From an uncultured Rhodocyclaceae bacterium (lineage in GTDB: Bacteria; Pseudomonadota; Gammaproteobacteria; Burkholderiales; Rhodocyclaceae), in contig CAJQTY010000001.1 of assembly GCA_907163075.1 (NCBI GenBank), forward strand, positions 1,488,001 to 1,552,000: a stretch of 64,000 nucleotides of DNA, read 5' to 3'. Shown here in pieces: positions 27,126 to 35,975 of the stretch. The translations under genes were made by a program, and so were the position numbers. The notes beneath the pieces are model-generated. The model was given only the letters and a program-made list of their open reading frames with translations, ran no database searches and was not told the DNA's origin. Positions within the stretch are counted from its first letter, which is position 1; each line of letters opens with the position of its first letter.

Positions 27126-28028
27126 ATGACGGCACTGCCCACACACAAGCAACTGCAATACCTCGTCGCCCTCTCCGAACAGCTCAACTTCACGCGCGCG
27201 GCCGAATCCTGTTTTGTCACCCAATCCACGCTGAGCGCCGGGCTGAAGGAACTGGAAGACGTGCTCGGCGCCCGGCTCGTCGAGCGCGACCGGCAGACCG
27301 TGCGCATGACACCGCTCGGGCTGGAAGTCGCCGGGCGCGCACGTTCCATCCTCGCGGCCACCCAGGACCTGGTCGATCGCGCCGCCGAAACCAAGGAACC
27401 GATGAGCGGCCAGCTTCGTCTCGGCATCATCCCGACCATCGCCCCCTTCCTGCTGCCGCGCGCCCTGCCCTTGCTGCGCGCGCGTTATCCCGGTTTGCGC
27501 CTGGCGCTACGCGAAGATCTGACCGCCAACTTGCTGCTGCGACTGGAAGACGGCCAGATCGACTTCGCCCTGATCGCCCTGCCCTACGCCACGGCGAACC
27601 TGCTCGTCGAAGCGCTTTTCGACGATGCGCTGTGGGTCGTCGGACGCCCCGGCGATCCGGAGGTCGCGACGGAAAGCGTCGCCGTCACGCCGGCTCTGAG
27701 CGAGCGCCTGCTGCTCCTTGAAGAAGGTCACTGCCTGCGCGATCACGCCCTCATTGCCTGTGGCAAGACGACCCGCCAGGCCGCCGGCGACATCGAGGCG
27801 ACCAGCCTGCTGACGCTGGTGCAGATGGTCGAATCCGGACTCGGCATCGGGCTGCTTCCCGAGATGGCCGTCCGAAGCGGTCTGACCGACAGCCCCGGAC
27901 TGCTCGCGCGGCCGCTGGCCCGGCCCGGCCCGCAGCGCACCATCGCGCTCGTCGCCCGGCGCTCGACGTCGCGCGGCGCCGAGCTGCAGGCACTGGCAGA
28001 AATCATGCGGCAGGCCAAGGCCGACTGA
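27126..28028 (+). CDS. oxyR: Hydrogen-peroxide-inducible LysR-type activator OxyR
   Basis: This 300-residue LysR-type regulator has an N-terminal helix-turn-helix (LNFTRAAESCFVTQSTLSAGL) and a C-terminal sensor domain. The two redox cysteines are visible in EEGHCLRDHALIACG, spaced nine residues apart as in the known peroxide-sensing disulfide pair. It should switch on katA and probably the ZIP and dps genes when oxidised. It is divergent from katA. This gene lies on the plus strand, next to the left edge of the type III restriction operon. Confidence 0.95.
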   Translation: MTALPTHKQLQYLVALSEQLNFTRAAESCFVTQSTLSAGLKELEDVLGARLVERDRQTVRMTPLGLEVAGRARSILAATQDLVDRAAETKEPMSGQLRLGIIPTIAPFLLPRALPLLRARYPGLRLALREDLTANLLLRLEDGQIDFALIALPYATANLLVEALFDDALWVVGRPGDPEVATESVAVTPALSERLLLLEEGHCLRDHALIACGKTTRQAAGDIEATSLLTLVQMVESGLGIGLLPEMAVRSGLTDSPGLLARPLARPGPQRTIALVARRSTSRGAELQALAEIMRQAKAD

Positions 28029-28050
28029 GAGTCCGTGAAAATTTCCCTGA

Positions 28051-28140
28051 CGCGACCTGGAGTCGCTGCTGGCGGAAGGGCATCGTGCGCGGCTGTCATG
28101 CGGCGGCTTGCGCCAGATCGTGCAAACGTCCGGCATCTGA
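28051..28140 (+). pseudogene. Possible protein-coding fragment (29 codons) between oxyR and the RM operon
   Basis: Between oxyR and the mod stop, one frame reads RDLESLLAEGHRARLSCGG and ends LRQIVQTSGI before a stop. The composition looks like the tail of a real protein, but it has no start codon or family match I recognise, and a stop lies just upstream. It may be the truncated C-terminus of a gene lost when the RM operon arrived. It may also be chance in GC-rich DNA. Confidence 0.25.
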
Positions 28141-28168
28141 ATGCCAAAAGCCAGCGAGCATCATGATC

Positions 28169-31033
28169 TCAAGACACCTTGAAAACCTTCATCACCTCAT
28201 CCCCCAGATAATTGATGACCTTCACCGCGATTCGACCTGATGTCGGCTTGTCGAACGGGCGCGACGTGTCGCTGTTGAGCGATGCCCATGCCTCTTCGTC
28301 GATCTCTGCCTTGAGTGTGGTCTTGAGGGCTTTGTAGGGATCGTTGGCGCCGAGAAAATAGGCGTGGCGAACGAAGAAAGCTTCTTCGTTGTAGTCGGTG
28401 TCGATGAACCAGCAGGCAATGCCTTCGGCGCCGTCACTGCGGACTTCGCCGGTATTGGGATGGAATACGTCGACGCCATTGACCCGCACTTGCAACTGAT
28501 CGCGGACCTGTCCGCCCTCGGCTTGCAGGATGTCGATGTCCGGCTCGCCGAAGATAACGAACAGGTTGCCCTTGCCGGTGTTCTTCAGATCGTCGGCCAT
28601 GTGCAGATCGGCGTTCATGCGCGCCTTGAGCACGGGGATGCGACCGAGCTTGTCGAATTCCGACGAGTGCGCATCGTAGTTAAAGGCGCAGGCAATCAGC
28701 ACGTCGAAGCCGGCATCGCCGGCCTCACGTGCGGCGGCGACCAGATCAGGGCGGGAAACGGTGCCGAACTCGGGGCCGATGAAAATGGCGGCGCGCTTTT
28801 CGGCGCCCGACTCGGCGTTGCCGTCCTGGTAACGGCCATCGGCGCAGACCAGATCGCCCGGCCAAGGGCTTAGCGACGTGAAGACAAGCTTGTCCTCCTT
28901 GTGCGCCTGCTGCACGCCAGCGGTCTTGAGGTTTTCCAGGATCATTCGGACGAAGTCGCGTTCCTCACCGTAGCCCGCTTCCGGCTCGGCGAGTTTTTTC
29001 GTGTCGGGGTCGATCAGTTCGTCGTTTTCATCGACGGCCAGAACGCGGTGCGGCGACAGGCTTTCGACGGTGAACGGGCCGGCGACGCGGACTTTTTTCT
29101 TGTCATCAAAGGGCTTGTCGTAGAGGTATTCGTGGTCGGCCTTGGCGGCGATGGAGGCGTCGATTTCCTTCTGACGGGCGATGCGGGCATCCCACCAGGC
29201 CTTATGTAGCCCGGATGCAGCGCCAGCGGAATCCGGGGCGCGCTTTCCCGGATTGCGCTTCGCTTCATCCAGGCTACGGGGGATTTCCCATTCCTGCCAG
29301 TTCGTGCCCAGGGCGGTGTTGAGTTGTTGGCGCAGGGGTTCCAGCGTTTGCTGCCATCTATCCCAGATGACATCGATCTCGGCGTTGTTGGCGATGGACT
29401 TCAGGGTGACGTGAGGAACACGCTCATAGACAAACCCGTGGGCGATGTTGCCACGGGTGGGGTGGCTCGATGGCATGGTGCGAGTGATTTCGCCTTCCTT
29501 GATTTGGCCGTCGCGGCTGTCGGCAAGCAGGTAGTACGGATAGCGGGCACCCATGATGCGGGCACGAGCCAGCGCGAGAGCGACCCGGGAGGTGTCAATG
29601 GTGATCCAGCGGCGGCCCCATTGTTCGGCAACATAGGCGGTGGTGCCGGAGCCGCAGGTCGGATCGAGGACGAGATCGCCGGGGTCAGTAGCCATCAGAA
29701 GGCAGCGAGCGACTACCTTCGTATTCGTTTCGACCACATATCTCTTATCCTGAGCGTCAAACCCCCAGCGAGTATCAAGCCACAAGTTGTTGACGGGCAT
29801 TACTGGAAAGTCGCGAAGACGGCGCAGGTAAGAAATCGAGGCTTTGCGTGGAATGAGCCGCCCTGCGAGTCCAAGCCTCGTCAATCCGGCAATGCTAGTT
29901 TTCCAGTACTGCGCTGCTCCTGGAATAAACGTCAATCCCTGAAAAGGAAACGGATCGCTACCCGGTGGACGTTGAGAGGTTGTAGCGCTGGGACGGTAGA
30001 GGTCAGCGCCAAAGGGAAGCGGTACCCCGTTCTTCTCCTCTTTGGTTAGCGGACGAGTTCGCCCCTCGGGGTCAACCACATACTTGTACTCTCCGGCACC
30101 GCTGTCTGGCCCCGTTTTTTCTTGGAATACCTGGCGGTACTTGACCAGTTCGAGATTTTTCGCGAACCACAAAATATAGTCCGAAATACCTGGAAGAAGC
30201 TCAGCCGTGGCACCTGCGGTTTTGGCAATTGTGACCTGGCTAATGAAGTTAGCTTTGCCGAATACTTCTTCCAAAAGAGAACGTGCTAAATGGACATTCT
30301 CATCGCCAATCTGCACAAAGATCGAGCCCGTGTCGGTCAATAAATCCCGCGCCACCGTTAGCCGGTCGCGCAGATAGGTCAGGTAGGAATGAATGCCATC
30401 GCGCCAGGTATCGCGGAAGGCTTTGACCTGTTCCGGCTCGCGGGTGATGTGGGCGACGTTGCCGTCCTTGACGTCCCGGCTGGTGGTCGACCACTGGAAG
30501 TTGCTGTTGAATTTGATGCCGTAGGGCGGGTCGAAATAGATGCACTGCACCTTGCCGCGCAAGCCTTCGCGTTCGGCCAGCGAAGCCATCACTTGCAGGC
30601 TGTCGCCGAGAATCATGCGGTTGGCCCAGTGGGCGTCGTGCTGATAGAACTCAGTCTTGGCGTTGTCGTCGGGCAGACCGTTAAAGTCGGCGAAAAGGTC
30701 GGTGATGAATCCTTGCCGGGTGCCCGCTTTACCCGCTGCGGCTTGATCGGTCTGCCGTTTCAGGTCGTCGATCAGCACCTTGGGGTGCACCTTTTCCTGA
30801 ATATAGAGCGGTGGCGCGTGCACCACCAGATCGGACCAGTCCTGCTCGTCCTTGCCGCGCCAGACGAGTTGCGGGTCGAGGTCGCGATTACGGCGCTGGT
30901 AGGCGACACGAACCGGGTTTTGCTCTTCCTTCCGCATCACCGATTGATATTCGGCGGTGGGGATGTTCTTGCGCGTGGCGTCGTCGTGCTTGAGGGTTTC
31001 GACGGTGAGCGCCTGGTTTGGTTTTTTGGCCAT
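28169..31033 (-). CDS. mod: Type III restriction-modification system DNA methyltransferase (Mod)
   Basis: This 954-residue adenine-type methyltransferase has its catalytic motif DPPYGIKFNSNFQ near residue 165 and the cofactor-binding motif LDPTCGSGTTAYVAEQWGRR near residue 453. This order (catalytic before cofactor motif, with the recognition region between) is the beta class used by type III Mod subunits. The AT-leaning codons around residues 270-420 may contain the target-recognition region. A 72-bp REP-like palindrome sits in frame at 29206-29277. No tandem repeats of the phase-variable kind are visible. It lies two bases after the BRO-N gene in the order res, BRO-N, mod, with all three read leftward. 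Confidence 0.92.
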   Translation of the reverse strand: MAKKPNQALTVETLKHDDATRKNIPTAEYQSVMRKEEQNPVRVAYQRRNRDLDPQLVWRGKDEQDWSDLVVHAPPLYIQEKVHPKVLIDDLKRQTDQAAAGKAGTRQGFITDLFADFNGLPDDNAKTEFYQHDAHWANRMILGDSLQVMASLAEREGLRGKVQCIYFDPPYGIKFNSNFQWSTTSRDVKDGNVAHITREPEQVKAFRDTWRDGIHSYLTYLRDRLTVARDLLTDTGSIFVQIGDENVHLARSLLEEVFGKANFISQVTIAKTAGATAELLPGISDYILWFAKNLELVKYRQVFQEKTGPDSGAGEYKYVVDPEGRTRPLTKEEKNGVPLPFGADLYRPSATTSQRPPGSDPFPFQGLTFIPGAAQYWKTSIAGLTRLGLAGRLIPRKASISYLRRLRDFPVMPVNNLWLDTRWGFDAQDKRYVVETNTKVVARCLLMATDPGDLVLDPTCGSGTTAYVAEQWGRRWITIDTSRVALALARARIMGARYPYYLLADSRDGQIKEGEITRTMPSSHPTRGNIAHGFVYERVPHVTLKSIANNAEIDVIWDRWQQTLEPLRQQLNTALGTNWQEWEIPRSLDEAKRNPGKRAPDSAGAASGLHKAWWDARIARQKEIDASIAAKADHEYLYDKPFDDKKKVRVAGPFTVESLSPHRVLAVDENDELIDPDTKKLAEPEAGYGEERDFVRMILENLKTAGVQQAHKEDKLVFTSLSPWPGDLVCADGRYQDGNAESGAEKRAAIFIGPEFGTVSRPDLVAAAREAGDAGFDVLIACAFNYDAHSSEFDKLGRIPVLKARMNADLHMADDLKNTGKGNLFVIFGEPDIDILQAEGGQVRDQLQVRVNGVDVFHPNTGEVRSDGAEGIACWFIDTDYNEEAFFVRHAYFLGANDPYKALKTTLKAEIDEEAWASLNSDTSRPFDKPTSGRIAVKVINYLGDEVMKVFKVS
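29206..29277. repeat. 72-bp REP-like palindrome inside mod, in frame
   Basis: GTAGCCCGGATGCAGCG at the left pairs imperfectly with the right arm, which in reverse complement reads GTAGCCTGGATGAAGCG; both arms go on to AATCCGGG. The arms are about 31 bases long with few mismatches. This pattern is a familiar intergenic palindrome of proteobacteria. Here its length is exactly 24 codons, so it adds about 24 residues (around 586-610) without shifting the mod frame. Confidence 0.8.
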
Positions 31034-31035
31034 AT

Positions 31036-31884
31036 TTATTCTGCTTTCTTCTCGACCTTCTTCCGCATGACGGCTTCGGGAAGCTCTTTGAAATTTGCTT
31101 TGCTGGAGACCCGCTTACCCGATTTGGTTTCAAGATCGAGTCGCGCACTGCCGGCCACGGCGCCGCCTTCACGGGCGGCATCGAAATTCTCGCCATAGCC
31201 TTGGGCGTCTTTGTTGCGTGCGATCTCGGTGGTGGAGGCTTCACCCAGCATGGTGAAGATCAGTTCCAGATCGGTCATGTGGTCGCGCAGGTTGTCCACC
31301 GGCTTGGCAAGGCTTTTGAATGCCTTATATTCCGAAGGGGTCATGCCGAAGGTGGCGCGGCTGATTTCGGCGGTGAGGATGGCGTACTCCCGCTGTTCCT
31401 TCACCCCGCGCTTTTGCCATTCGTTGGTCAGCTCGTCGCGGATGGCGATGCCACGGACGCGCTTTTCGATCCATTCGTCGCTGTAACCCTTGGCCTTGTA
31501 CAGCTCACGCATGCGCTTGGCGGCGAGTTCCGGGTTCTCGATTTCTTCCAGCCGCTCATAGCCCACTCTGGCCAGCCAGCGCTTGAACGGCTCCGCCTTG
31601 GGCGACGGGATGGACTGAATGAGGCGGAGCAATTGCTCGGTGTCGGCCACGTCGGTAAGGCGTTGCTTGCCATCGGCTGCGGTCATCTTCAAAGCGTTAC
31701 AGTTTGTAACGCTTTCGTTGCCCTCGGCCAACAGCCGCTTTTTGAGCACACGCCAATAAACCTGGGGGTTCTGGCTCTCCGACAAGACCGCCACGACATC
31801 CACGACAGCAAAGAGCCAACGCTGAGCTTGCTCGTCCCAGATCGAACGAATCTGCTTCGACTCAAACAGTTTAATGTTGCTCAT
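31036..31884 (-). CDS. BRO-N / DinD-like antirepressor-type protein in the RM operon
   Basis: This 282-residue protein starts IKLFESKQIRSIWDEQAQRW with a BRO-N type domain (FAVVDVVAVLSESQNPQVYWRVLKKRL) often seen in phage antirepressors and DinD. A helical middle (FKRWLARVGYERLEEIENPEL) and a charged, repeat-poor C-terminus follow. Its stop is two bases before mod and its start overlaps the res stop as ATGA, so it is made with both enzymes. Such genes recur between type III res and mod. Its role is not established; regulation or phage sensing is a guess. Confidence 0.82.
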   Translation of the reverse strand: MSNIKLFESKQIRSIWDEQAQRWLFAVVDVVAVLSESQNPQVYWRVLKKRLLAEGNESVTNCNALKMTAADGKQRLTDVADTEQLLRLIQSIPSPKAEPFKRWLARVGYERLEEIENPELAAKRMRELYKAKGYSDEWIEKRVRGIAIRDELTNEWQKRGVKEQREYAILTAEISRATFGMTPSEYKAFKSLAKPVDNLRDHMTDLELIFTMLGEASTTEIARNKDAQGYGENFDAAREGGAVAGSARLDLETKSGKRVSSKANFKELPEAVMRKKVEKKAE

Positions 31885-34800
31885 GGCGTATTTCTTCCCT
31901 GAATCAAGCGTTCAATCATTTTGCTGAACTCAGCTTCGACCTTTTTCGCGAAGTCGGCCTCAATCTGATAGACCTCGGTGAACTCGGCAAACGCCCAGCG
32001 GCCATATTGTTTGAGCTTGTTCACACCGGGCACCCAGTAGGTGTCCATGGTGGTCTTCTTCTCTTTAGCGTCTTCTCGCCGATAACCCTTGATCTCGACG
32101 ATCAGGTGCAACGGGTCTTCGTCGCCGTTTTTATCACCGTTTTTATCACTACCTCCGTCATCGACCAGAACGACGAAATCGGGGCGGTAGTGGCGCGTTT
32201 CCGAGCCATACCGGTACGGCACTTCCAGCCCGAGATTGTGGTTTTTGACATAGGCCTTGACGCTCGGGTGCGACTCGGCGACGCGGCAAAATTCGCCTTC
32301 CCAGTCGCTGTCGAGGATGACCCAGTTGAGGTGGCACTTGGGCGGCGGCCCGTTCGTCTCCCAGCGCTCCATCCTGGAGGTGTTGAAACTGACATGCGCT
32401 GTTGTGCCGGTGGGGTTGTACGGGTCAAGCACGGCCTTGATGGGCCGCTCGCCGACCAGTGCGCGGGTGATGCCGGCGGTAATACGTTCGCAGGCCATGT
32501 CCGCCAGCTCCTGATACATGAGCTGCGCCGGATAGGTGCCGCCCTTACAGACCAAACAGGTGTCGAGCCATTGTTTGGTGATGCGCTTGAGCTGCCCGAA
32601 CAGGTGCAGCTTGGCTTCTTCGCCGGGGTCGCGCCATTTGGTGTAGAGCAGCCGCTGGGTGATGTGAAACAGCAACGTGGAATGGCGCATGTCGCCCAAA
32701 TGGGTCAGGCCGAGATTGACGGACTCGCCGATGATGCCGGAGTTCTGCGTGATGGACGGCCCGACCAGATCAGGCGTCAGTTCCAGCACCGAGTCGCTAT
32801 TGAACTCGGCGGTCAGCCGCTCTTCGGGTAGTTCGACCCGGTAGCCCTGCACACGCGGGAACTGAATTTCCAGCGCGTCGCGGTCTGGCCGTACGGCCTT
32901 GACCTGAATCGTCTCGCGTGGCGGCTGCGGGGGTGCAACGACCGGCTTGGCGGTGAAGTCGAAGGGAATGCCAAGGACATCGGCGTATTCGACGTTGAAC
33001 AGACCTTCCTCGTTCAACTCGTAGGACTGACGGCGTAGCGCCCGGCCAATGACCTGCTCGCACAACAACTGGGTGCCGAAGGCGCGAACGCCCAGCACAT
33101 GGGTCACGGTGTTGGCATCCCATCCTTCGGTAAGCATCGAAACCGACACCACGCAACGGATGGAGTCGCCCAGCCGGCCTGGCTTGCCGACGGTGTTCAT
33201 GACCTCGCGCAGCAGGGAAGCGTCGTCCAGTTCCTTGCCGGCTCGCAGTTCATCGGCGAGCCGGCCGCCCCGTTCAAAGATTTCACTGCGGAATTGCGCG
33301 ATCTCGGGGCCGGCCATGTTGCGGAAGCTGTCGTCCAGCGCTTCACCGGATTCCAGTTGCTCGCTGTCGATCAAAAGGGTGCGCGGGCGACCCCGCAGCT
33401 TGCCGTACTCGTCGAAGTTGCGGAACAGTGCCAGGCGCCCGTTTACCGTTTTACTGGAACCGTCTTCATTTTGCTGAATGAAGCCGGAAATGAAGTCATA
33501 AACCAGCTTGGAGGTGGAGGTGTTGTTGCAGACGACGATGAAGCAAGGCGGCACCTTGATTCCGCTTTGCTGCCAAAGCTTGTAGGTCTTCTCGTAGTGG
33601 CCGTAGAGGGCTTCCAGCGCGGTCTGAAGTTCCACGGGAATGCTCAGCGGATCAAGCGTCTTGGCCTGACGACGCCCTTTTTTCGGCATCCGTTTGCCGA
33701 TGTGCTCCCACAGGTTGCGGAACTTGGGCATTTCCCCGCCCGGAATGTTGTCGGCCACCGGCACACGCGGCAGCTTGACGATCCCGCATTCGATGGCGTC
33801 CATCAGCGAAAAGTCGCTCATGGTCCAGGGGAACAAGGTGCCCTCGGCGTAACCGGAACCGCTCAGGAAAAATGGCGTTGCCGAAAGGTCAACTACCCGC
33901 GCCACGCCGAGCTTGCGGTTGACGGCCTCGATGCCGGATATCCACAAGCGGGCCGCCTCGCTGTTTTGTTCTGCCTCTTTTTTTTCGTCGCCCTTCAGGT
34001 CGGAAACATCATCGTCGCCTTCATCGTCCTGCTTGCGCTTCTCGCGGTAGCAGTGGTGCGCTTCGTCGTTGATGACGAGAATGTTCTTCATGCCCATGAG
34101 ATCAGGCATGACGCGCTGAATCATCTGCCCTTCGGTTTCAAGGGTATTCAGTTCGTCACCGCGACGCCCCCGGAGAAGAAGGCGACCGCCCTTGGAAATC
34201 TCGATGCGCTCACGCAGTTTGAAGGCGTGATAGTTGGTGTTCACGATCTTGACCCGCTCAAGGTCATTCATCATGTCGCGGGGAACCAGTTCGCGGCTGA
34301 CGTAGTAACTGTCCGGGTCGTTCGGCTGCAGAACGCGCAGGCGATCCTTGATCGTCAGACCTGGCGACACAATGAGAAAGCCCCGCGTAAACTTTTTACT
34401 GTTGGGCCGACGCGCCGCATTGATGGTTTGCCACGCGATGAGCATGGCCATAACGGTCGTCTTGCCGGCTCCGGTTGCAAGCTTCAGCGCCAGTCGCATG
34501 ATCTCGGGGTTGGCGTCGCGGTTGGCGTTGGCCAGATGCTCCAGAAACCGTTCACCGGTTTTGCCAATCCGGGGAGCGACCTCCGTCAGCCAGATAGCCG
34601 TCTCGACGGCTTCAACCTGGCAGAAAAAAGGGCGGATGCCGCTGAACTTGTGGTGCCGCCAATGCTGAAGCAGACGTGCCGTTTCGGGGGTGACGCGCCA
34701 GTCACTGTGCTTGGGCAGGCCGCGCCATTTATCCACTTCCTGCCGGACGCCATTGATGATCGCCGTGTGGTCATATTGCTGGGATTGGGTGGAGAGTCCG

Positions 34801-35003
34801 TCGTCAAACAGCAGCGAATCCTGCCTGGGAGCCGACTTCTGTTTTTTTGCCCTGGGGATCGGCGTAATGAACTCGGCGCGGCGTCGGGTCTCGCCAATGC
34901 GTTGCGTCGGTTGCCCTGACTCATCGAGTTCCCAATGACGCGTGGGGTAGTCGTAGGGTGAGTTAAGGATCGGCTTGTCGAAAAACTGGCTATTCATGGG
35001 CAT
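31881..35003 (-). CDS. res: Type III restriction endonuclease subunit (Res)
   Basis: This 1040-residue helicase-nuclease should move along DNA and cut near unmethylated sites with Mod. Walker A is LATGAGKTTVMAML near residue 176, the DEAH-type motif is VINDEAHHCYR near residue 311, and motif VI is CEQVIGRALRRQSY. The C-terminal nuclease shows RPDFVVLVDD and LIVEIKGYRRED near residue 967, a PD-(D/E)xK pattern. All key motifs look intact. The gene has more AT-rich codons than its neighbours. It is the first gene of the three-gene operon, with a promoter presumably in 35004-35100. Confidence 0.94.
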   Translation of the reverse strand: MPMNSQFFDKPILNSPYDYPTRHWELDESGQPTQRIGETRRRAEFITPIPRAKKQKSAPRQDSLLFDDGLSTQSQQYDHTAIINGVRQEVDKWRGLPKHSDWRVTPETARLLQHWRHHKFSGIRPFFCQVEAVETAIWLTEVAPRIGKTGERFLEHLANANRDANPEIMRLALKLATGAGKTTVMAMLIAWQTINAARRPNSKKFTRGFLIVSPGLTIKDRLRVLQPNDPDSYYVSRELVPRDMMNDLERVKIVNTNYHAFKLRERIEISKGGRLLLRGRRGDELNTLETEGQMIQRVMPDLMGMKNILVINDEAHHCYREKRKQDDEGDDDVSDLKGDEKKEAEQNSEAARLWISGIEAVNRKLGVARVVDLSATPFFLSGSGYAEGTLFPWTMSDFSLMDAIECGIVKLPRVPVADNIPGGEMPKFRNLWEHIGKRMPKKGRRQAKTLDPLSIPVELQTALEALYGHYEKTYKLWQQSGIKVPPCFIVVCNNTSTSKLVYDFISGFIQQNEDGSSKTVNGRLALFRNFDEYGKLRGRPRTLLIDSEQLESGEALDDSFRNMAGPEIAQFRSEIFERGGRLADELRAGKELDDASLLREVMNTVGKPGRLGDSIRCVVSVSMLTEGWDANTVTHVLGVRAFGTQLLCEQVIGRALRRQSYELNEEGLFNVEYADVLGIPFDFTAKPVVAPPQPPRETIQVKAVRPDRDALEIQFPRVQGYRVELPEERLTAEFNSDSVLELTPDLVGPSITQNSGIIGESVNLGLTHLGDMRHSTLLFHITQRLLYTKWRDPGEEAKLHLFGQLKRITKQWLDTCLVCKGGTYPAQLMYQELADMACERITAGITRALVGERPIKAVLDPYNPTGTTAHVSFNTSRMERWETNGPPPKCHLNWVILDSDWEGEFCRVAESHPSVKAYVKNHNLGLEVPYRYGSETRHYRPDFVVLVDDGGSDKNGDKNGDEDPLHLIVEIKGYRREDAKEKKTTMDTYWVPGVNKLKQYGRWAFAEFTEVYQIEADFAKKVEAEFSKMIERLIQGRNTP

Positions 35004-35363
35004 TTTATTTGACGCATAGCGGGTAAACCACCCTTGATGCCTATTTTTTTGAATTTCTTTATCGTAACAGGATAAGCGCCCCTTTGACTCTAAATCTATG
35101 ACATGGGTCGTATGGGAGCCGCTCTTTGACGGCGAGCCGGCGTTGTTCAGGATATGAACAGGTTTGCCGACCTCAAGCCGGGCATCCAGAAAGGCACACG
35201 ATCCTGAAGCTCCGATTTGTAAGCGGTGCTATTCAATGGCTATCACAGGCCGTCTCTTTCAATCTGGCATGAGGCGAAGGCAAACCACCGCCGCGCACCC
35301 CGTTCAGGCCAGGTTAACGTTGCGCTGTCAGAATGCCAAGCTCACAATCAGAAGGAGCAACGC
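35004..35363. other. 360-bp intergenic region between res and the cytochrome b561 gene
   Basis: The region holds the promoter of the leftward RM operon near 35010-35090, where an AT-rich tract (TATTTTTTTGAATTTC) lies. On the right it holds the promoter and operator-like repeats (35302-35318) of the cytochrome b561 gene. Short ORFs across it have no recognisable product. No terminator stem of note was seen in the middle. Confidence 0.45.
35302..35318 (+). promoter_or_regulatory. Operator-like direct repeat with 11-bp period upstream of cytochrome b561
   Basis: GTTCAG (35302-35307) and GTTAAC (35313-35318) are spaced 11 bases start to start. The same half-site pattern is repeated four times at 38448-38486 in the divergent promoter of the two-component operon. 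This period suits an OmpR/PhoB-family regulator binding in tandem. The adjacent response regulator (37379-38044) is the natural candidate. The ATG of the b561 gene lies 46 bases downstream. Confidence 0.5.
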
Positions 35364-35933
35364 ATGAGCACCAACCCCATTCCCCTGAAGGACACTTACA
35401 CCGGCCCGCGCTACGGTTCATTGTCGATCGGCCTACACTGGCTGATGCTCTTACTGCTCGCCGCCGTCTATGTCAGCATGGAATTGCGCGGGATGTTCCC
35501 CAAGGGCAGCGAGCCGCGCGAGCTGATGAAGACCTGGCACTTCATGCTCGGCCTGTCCGTTTTCGGCCTGGCGCTGCTGCGCGTGGTGGTCAGGATCGCC
35601 AGCCCGGCCCCGGAAATCCGTCCCGATCCGCCAGCACTGCAGAAGACGGCCGCCAAGCTCATGCACCTTGCCCTCTACGCCCTGATGCTCGGCATGCCGC
35701 TGGCCGGATGGTTGCTGCTCAGCGCCGCGGGCAAGCCGATTCCCTTCTTCGGCCTGCAACTGCCGGCGCTGATCGGCGAGAGCAAAAGTGCCGCCGGCCT
35801 GATCAAGGAGATCCACGAAACCGTCGCCTCGATCGGCTACGTGCTGATCGGACTGCATGCCGCCGCGGGGTTGTATCACCACTACATCCAGCGCGATAAC
35901 ACCCTGCAGCGGATGCTGCCGGGGCAGCGTTAA
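35364..35933 (+). CDS. Cytochrome b561 family protein
   Basis: This 189-residue membrane protein has four hydrophobic helices and should carry heme b between inner-membrane electron carriers. HWLMLLLLAAVYVSMELRG, WHFMLGLSVFGLALLRVVV, HLALYALMLGMPLAGWLLL and IGYVLIGLHAAAGLYHHYI carry the conserved heme-binding histidines. The ATG at 35364 has AGAAGGAG upstream. Further upstream in-frame codons are not family-like. It lies outside but next to the two-component and heme-protein group, and the upstream repeat suggests shared regulation. Confidence 0.93.
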   Translation: MSTNPIPLKDTYTGPRYGSLSIGLHWLMLLLLAAVYVSMELRGMFPKGSEPRELMKTWHFMLGLSVFGLALLRVVVRIASPAPEIRPDPPALQKTAAKLMHLALYALMLGMPLAGWLLLSAAGKPIPFFGLQLPALIGESKSAAGLIKEIHETVASIGYVLIGLHAAAGLYHHYIQRDNTLQRMLPGQR

Positions 35934-35975
35934 AGGCGGCGGCAAGCAATTAAGGCGCGTGTCGCTGACCGCCGC

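Noticed and set aside
28169-31033. Phase-variable tandem repeats in mod
   Set aside because: Type III mod genes often carry simple repeats; none was seen here. The only repeat is the palindrome at 29206-29277.
33099-34919. 606-codon plus-strand ORF inside res
   Set aside because: Antisense to a gene with all helicase and nuclease motifs; the translated sequence has no recognisable domain.
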